Part shown: positions 59,224 to 64,000 of the stretch, one piece after another
How positions within the stretch are numbered: the first letter of the stretch is position 1
Layout of the letters: the number at the start of each line of letters is the position of its first letter
Origin: Flaccisagitta enflata
Taxonomy: Eukaryota > Chaetognatha > Sagittoidea > Aphragmophora
Direction of reading: 5' to 3'
NCBI GenBank assembly: GCA_965153355.1
Contig: OZ231128.1
Coordinates: 33,542,001-33,606,000 of the forward strand
Length of the DNA: 64,000 nt
The notes under the pieces: generated by a model
What the model was told of the DNA's origin: nothing
Seen by the model: only the letters and a program-made list of their open reading frames with translations
Database searches by the model: none
Program-made: the position numbers and the translations under genes

Positions 59224-59867
59224 ATGTAACAAATCCAAATGAAAACAATCAGCTGAACTGTTTTTCTTCATTTCTAAATGGCATGAGCTACAGTTGCCAG
59301 ATTGGTCTCAAGTTCAAAATATTTTGAAGTGGTTTTTGGGAAAAACTCAGCAGATATACTTATTTTGGGCCTTGAATGCATTTGCATTTCGGTGAATTCC
59401 ATTCTTAAAAAAAAACCTCCTAAAATATAAGTATCACTTATGCCAGGCGTGATAACTCCTGGAAAATATTTGTTTCTCTCTTTTCCTTCTTAAACTACAC
59501 CAGAATATTTTCTATTTGGGACCAATCTGGGATCAATAGCTCAAACCGTTAAGAAACAAAAGCAATCTATAGAAAGACATGATAATTCAAAATGTGATCA
59601 ATACATCAAATTTCAAGAAAAAGTCATTGTTTTTTTTTCAGCTAAAAACTGCAAACTCACATCTTTCAAGTGCTTTTTTTTTATTATGGCTAGCTTTACT
59701 AGTTTTTGCACAAACTGACATATTTCAAGTGCTTTTTTTGGATTATGGCTCGCTTTACTAGTTTTTGCGCTATGTCCTCACTCTATTGTTGCAGTTCAGA
59801 ACAATCATACTGTAGGAATTCGGCCCCTCCGGACCGCTGCCCGAAAAGGCAAAAAAGGAACCAGGAA
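59224..59867. other. AT-rich DNA with a ~58-bp tandem duplication
   Basis: TTTCAAGTGCTTTTTTT...ATTATGGCT(A/C)GCTTTACT, AGTTTTTGC is repeated at about 59663-59770. A foldback end fragment (GGACCGCTGCCCGAAAA) lies at 59817-59848. Confidence 0.6.
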
Positions 59868-59952
59868 TAAAAAGAATAGAAGATAAAAACTCAAAAAACC
59901 CAGGTTTACGACTTTTTTTCCCGCGGCTATAGCCGCCATTGCTAGTTGTTGC
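59868..59952. repeat. Dispersed microsatellite-linked repeat, copy 4
   Basis: GTTTACGACTTTTTTTCCCG, then the perfect palindrome GCGGCTATAGCCGC and CATTGCTAGTTG. Confidence 0.6.
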
Positions 59953-60321
59953 TTTATGCCTTCACCACCGAGATACGAAGTGATTTCAAAACAGTGAAGG
60001 ATTTATGTCTTTTTTTTTATCATGTGAGTTCAAGATTTTTGTTTTGGATAAATAAAGAAGAAAAAGAGCCCACTCCCTCCCAAATGAAATTTTCGTTGTG
60101 TAAGAAATTAACCGTCAACTTCTTTGATTCGAGATTTCGTGATACTATAACCATACACATGATGCGCACTGTGCAGTGTACATCCTGCAGAAAAGTAAGC
60201 ATTCACCAAGTCATAGTAATTTACAAAGGAACGCAACAAACCCACCTGAACTGATAATGTTTGTGCAAATCCAAAAATGATATCACCAATGAATCAGGAA
60301 AGTAATAAAAAGAGGATTCAT

Positions 60322-60325
<4 letters not shown>
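59953..60325. other. Unassigned DNA with a 102-codon frame
   Basis: An open frame on + (59946-60254) contains no motif I recognise and has AT-driven composition. I do not call a gene. Confidence 0.35.
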
Positions 60326-60740
<415 letters not shown>

Positions 60741-61395
60741 GACATACAAAGACAGGGAGACAGGCAGACTGAGACTGACAGACAGGCTAGGAGGCATGTA
60801 CATAGACATGCAAAAGAGTCAGGGAAAGACAGGCAAAGACAGGCAAAAGAATAGACAGGGACGGCAAGAAAGACCAATAAATAGAGTCTAACCAAAATTC
60901 AAATACATATCTCCTCCCTATAGATAGACAGATGAATAGATAGATAGATAGACAAATAGATAAGCAAAAGGATAGATCCATAGAGAGACAAAGAACAAAC
61001 AAAGAGGTAGTCAGAGACCAAAAAAAAACAGTACCAGAGAGAAAGACAGAATGTAATAAAATCAGAGAGTAAAATGGATAGGGATCGTCATATGATGTTG
61101 GTCTTTAATGTGGATATCATCCACTGGATAATGATTCATCTTAAAATTGAAATGACTTTTTCAACCAAATTTTTGCAGTTTTTGCCATTTTTGCAAAAGA
61201 TTGCAGTATTGAGTAATGATGATATCAAGATAAACAGAGCCCAGACACAGTGGTTTTCACTTCAACATTTGAGTATACATCCACACTGGGGGGGTCGGTA
61301 TCAACCTACTTTCGAAATGCTAATTGGACATATCACCAGACCATGCGCAATCACAAAACAACCTGAGAACTAGAAAAAAAAGTTCATGAGATTTT
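60741..61395. other. Unassigned DNA
   Basis: Degenerate GACAGGCAAA and ATAGATAGACA words run to about 60965, then AT-rich DNA without a gene. Confidence 0.4.
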
Positions 61396-61515
61396 ATCAT
61401 TTACAGTCGTGCCAACTCTACCTTTCCCATAGTAAAGTATAGGAGCCTCCTCTTCCTCTTCCTTCTCCCTATTCATTACAATGTAAATAAGGGGTGTGGC
61501 ACGACTGTAAATGAT
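61396..61515. repeat. 120-bp element with perfect 19-bp inverted ends
   Basis: ATCATTTACAGTCGTGCCA and TGGCACGACTGTAAATGAT are exact complements with an 82-bp pyrimidine-rich interior. Confidence 0.75.
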
Positions 61516-62026
61516 ATGGTGTGACTCCTTTTTCCTTTCACATGTGTTTATATATCGTTTTTGTGCACACTTTGGTCATATGTCCGACTGGCAATTCCAA
61601 AGTTCGTTGTTACCGACCCCCCCAATCCACACATCCATTGGTAGACACTGGGAGCGAGAATCTGCAAAGGGTTCAAACCCAGCCTAAAAAAATCATTAAA
61701 ATTTATGTCTGCTGAGACCTGCTGTATAAATCATTGAAACATTTCTTGAAATGTGATGAGCAACCCTGTAGCCATACTCTATTAAAACATACAAAGCGAA
61801 ATAGCATCATTTTTACTCAACTGACAAATGTTGCTGCATGATACACTAGGAAGAACTCACAAAAAAGCTTCACTTCCTCGGGCTACCATTGTGTGGTTAC
61901 AAAGTCTTCCATCCTTGCCCACTTGCCCACTTTCCTAACCATCTGGGACTATTTCAGTTTTTGTAGTTAGAACATCTAAGCTGAAATTTCTTTCTTTTTT
62001 TTTCTTTTTTTTTTGTTCCATGATGC
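61516..62026. other. Unassigned DNA
   Basis: No gene or repeat recognised. Confidence 0.4.
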
Positions 62027-62732
62027 TTTTTGGGCTGCTGCTTTGAAGGGGTTGATGACCTAAGCCATATGGGGAGTTTTATTCTTCTCCTTCTTCTCCT
62101 CCTTCTCCTTACCATCCACTCAAATCCTAACCTTGAAGCCCAAATCCCAGCCTAGAGGCCCATATCTCACTCTCAAGGCCCAGATCCCTGCCTGGAGGCC
62201 CAAATTGAAGCCTGGACACACTTACTTTGTTTCATTGTAAATCGCGAAGTAGTATTTCTTTCGGATGAAAATCCCTCAGTTGAAATCTATCGATTTTAAC
62301 TTTTAAGTTGCTTGTCGCTATGACTAATTCTTATATGTAAGCTCTAAATCAAGGGATATCTATTTAAGGATGGATTTAAGCCCAGGATTTCACTTCGCGA
62401 ATCAGTCGAGTGTGTGGAGGCCCAAATCCCATTCTCAAGGCCCAGATCCCAGGCTCAAGCCCCAAGTCCAGCCTCAAGTCCCAAATTTCAGCCTCAGGGC
62501 CTACATCCCAGCCCCAAAGCCCCACGGCCCAAATCCCCGCCCCACGACCTAAATCTCAGCCCAAAGGCCAAAATCTTGATCACCTTAAATCACTGAAAAT
62601 TCCCCATATGGGGGAAAGCATAGGTCATCAACCCCTTTGGAGCTGCTGCCATGCTCCCTCCTTCAACTATAATCACTACCTACTAAAGCAGGGCACGGGT
62701 AATGCTGACCATCTAACGCTTTTGCGACTATT
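62027..62732 (-). mobile_element. Foldback element with an internal insertion
   Basis: It starts TTTTTGGGCTGCTGCTTTGA and ends CATCTAACGCTTTTGCGACT, ATT. The core is GCCCAAATCCCAGCCTGGAG-type 21-bp units. About 180 bp of unrelated sequence (62217-62415) interrupts the core, bounded by ACACACTTAC and GAGTGTGT. Confidence 0.8.
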
Positions 62733-63119
62733 ATAAATGTCAGTCATCAAACTCCAAGAAAGTCATTCCATGGCTTTTTGTGGCTTTTGCCCTGCTTTGC
62801 AAGATAAGCCACAGGCAGCCATGAGAAAGGCAGCCAGAAAGGCAGCCATGGAACAATATAACTTGCCAAACCCACACTGAATCATGTGGAAGAGGGCCTT
62901 TTAAACCCTCGCTATATTATTGTTTGATCTCAAGGTCCTTAATGTCTCCAGATGCATCCATTAAACAAGGCCCTATTTTTGGCTAAGCCATGGCCCAAAT
63001 TCTGGCCTGCATCAATGACCTGATCCATATGAAAACCAAGAAAAATTATTGTGATATAGAGAGGGGAGGAGGGGGCCATAAGAGGGATAGGGATCGACCA
63101 AATACTTATGTTGCCTAAC
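62733..63119. other. Unassigned DNA
   Basis: Short repeats of GGCAGCCA occur near 62810-62850. No gene is recognised. Confidence 0.35.
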
Positions 63120-63440
63120 GGGAAAACAATTTTTCATTGGCAAAGTCTTCTTACATCGAGTCTTTCGCTTTCGGGCTCGATTAGTGGCTGGGCCTCGCCG
63201 AGATCCGATTCGAACTGCCCCTCCTCCTGACTCGGCCCCCTGACGCGCTGAAAGCCAGCCTCTGATGACGTTTCAACTTCTCCAATACAACTTTCAAGCG
63301 CCTCTATTGGTCCTCGGTCGACCTCCGCGAGGTAAGTCCGATGCTGATTCGTCATCCTCGTTCCCGATGTGTCTGGACGACGTCAGTAGACGTGATTTTT
63401 ACAGAGGAGTTGCCGACACGAAGAGCGAACCGCCTTCCTA
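63120..63440. other. GC-richer patch, possible exon or promoter
   Basis: This patch has many CpGs and differs from its AT-rich surroundings. On -, a frame of about 80 codons (near 63380 to 63134) has balanced, acidic composition (for example ESCIGEVETSSEAGFQRVRG) but no recognised domain. On +, a strong donor sequence GCGAG|GTAAGT lies at 63331, yet + frames have stops, so a non-coding first exon is an alternative. A CRE-like TGACGTCG (on -) lies near 63380. The direction is undecided. Confidence 0.3.
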
Positions 63441-63589
63441 GTTTGTTAATGCCCTTCTTTATTTCATTTCCCTAAACTTTTGAAATCTTTCAAACGTCCA
63501 ACTTGTCACATTATTTCACTTTTCGACCTGGCTTTAATTAACGACTTTTTAAAACTTTTGATGATGTGGGTATGTGAAGGTCTTTGGAG

Positions 63590-63649
63590 TAAGAGAGAGA
63601 GAGAAAAAAAGGCAGACAAACAAAGGACATCATGAAAGAATATGAGATA

Positions 63650-63732
<83 letters not shown>
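63590..63732. repeat. (GA)n microsatellite
   Basis: The main run is 63655-63732, with purine-rich sequence before it. Confidence 0.93.
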
Positions 63733-63735
<3 letters not shown>

Positions 63736-64000
63736 TGGGGTGGAATGCAGGATGTTTGTTTTATCGAGAGGGAGAAACATCAGAAAAAACGCTCATTGCT
63801 TAACTTACACATAACTCTTTCTTACTGGTCATGTAAGTCCATCCTTCCCTTGATCCATCTTTTCATCAGTCTCTCTCTCCATCCATCACTAAGTTTTTTT
63901 TTGTCACTGCCGGTGTCCTGCCATTGAAATAGCTGCTGCTACACAGAGAGCTGAGACCTTTGATTTTATATTTAAAGCTTTTGAAAAAACAACCTCATAG
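63733..64000. other. Unassigned DNA at the window end
   Basis: Nothing recognised. Confidence 0.35.

Noticed and set aside
59946-60254. 102-codon open frame
   Set aside because: No recognisable motif, AT-driven composition, and no splice or promoter context.

Overview
The window is animal nuclear DNA, probably from an invertebrate. It contains two split genes with canonical GT/AG introns, one encoding an Sp-family transcription factor with a buttonhead box and three C2H2 fingers, a combination known only from animals. The rest is AT-rich DNA with dense microsatellites, a satellite array, foldback structures and many small non-autonomous mobile elements. I saw no rRNA, tRNA, CRISPR array, transposase, reverse transcriptase or Rep/helicase gene. 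Species cannot be fixed from sequence alone. The compact elements with a GACG/GACC microsatellite core recall pearl/CvA-type elements of bivalves and DINE-1/HINE elements of flies, but that is only a structural resemblance.

Layout. 1-7.6 kb: a 63-bp satellite array lying between two near-identical 677-bp direct repeats. 7.3-9.2 kb: nested foldback elements with 21-bp tandem cores. 9.2-24 kb: AT-rich DNA with short inverted-repeat elements, (CTTT)n and (CT)n blocks and scattered elements. 24.2-28.1 kb: a three-exon gene on + for a ten-helix DMT-superfamily (SLC35G-like) membrane protein, its first intron filled with nested elements. 28.5-33.3 kb: a 4.9-kb foldback structure of ~0.33-kb units. 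33.4-49 kb: a field of mobile elements, palindromes and microsatellites. 50.3-57.0 kb: an Sp5/buttonhead-type gene on -, with a 51-nt first coding exon 4.5 kb upstream of the large second exon. 57-64 kb: a polypurine block upstream of Sp5, two more Helentron-like elements, another foldback element and a GC-richer patch at 63.1-63.4 kb.

The most interesting system is a set of related non-autonomous elements that share one terminal plan while their end sequences differ. Read 5' to 3', each has a start near AACA(A)GG, a small 5'-terminal hairpin, a short subterminal motif, a body often holding a GACG-type microsatellite, and a 3' hairpin whose last ~9 nt are the exact reverse complement of the 5' motif, followed by (T)AAAAA. 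Five subfamilies use different motifs (GTCGCGTGC, GTTGCGGAC, GTCGCTGAC, GATGCGTCC, AGGTGC), and in well-preserved copies the two ends match each other. The foldback elements follow the same plan (subterminal GGGCAGCGGCCCC and 3' GGGGCCGCTGCCC then AAAAA), with three alternative 5' hairpins. An empty/occupied site pair and nested insertions show integration into T/A runs with 0-2 bp duplication. This fits Helentron-type (HUH rolling-circle) non-autonomous elements; no autonomous partner lies in the window.

The two genes are unrelated in function. The DMT protein is an integral membrane transporter candidate. The Sp5-type protein is a nuclear GC-box-binding regulator. Neither shows operon-like organisation with anything else here.
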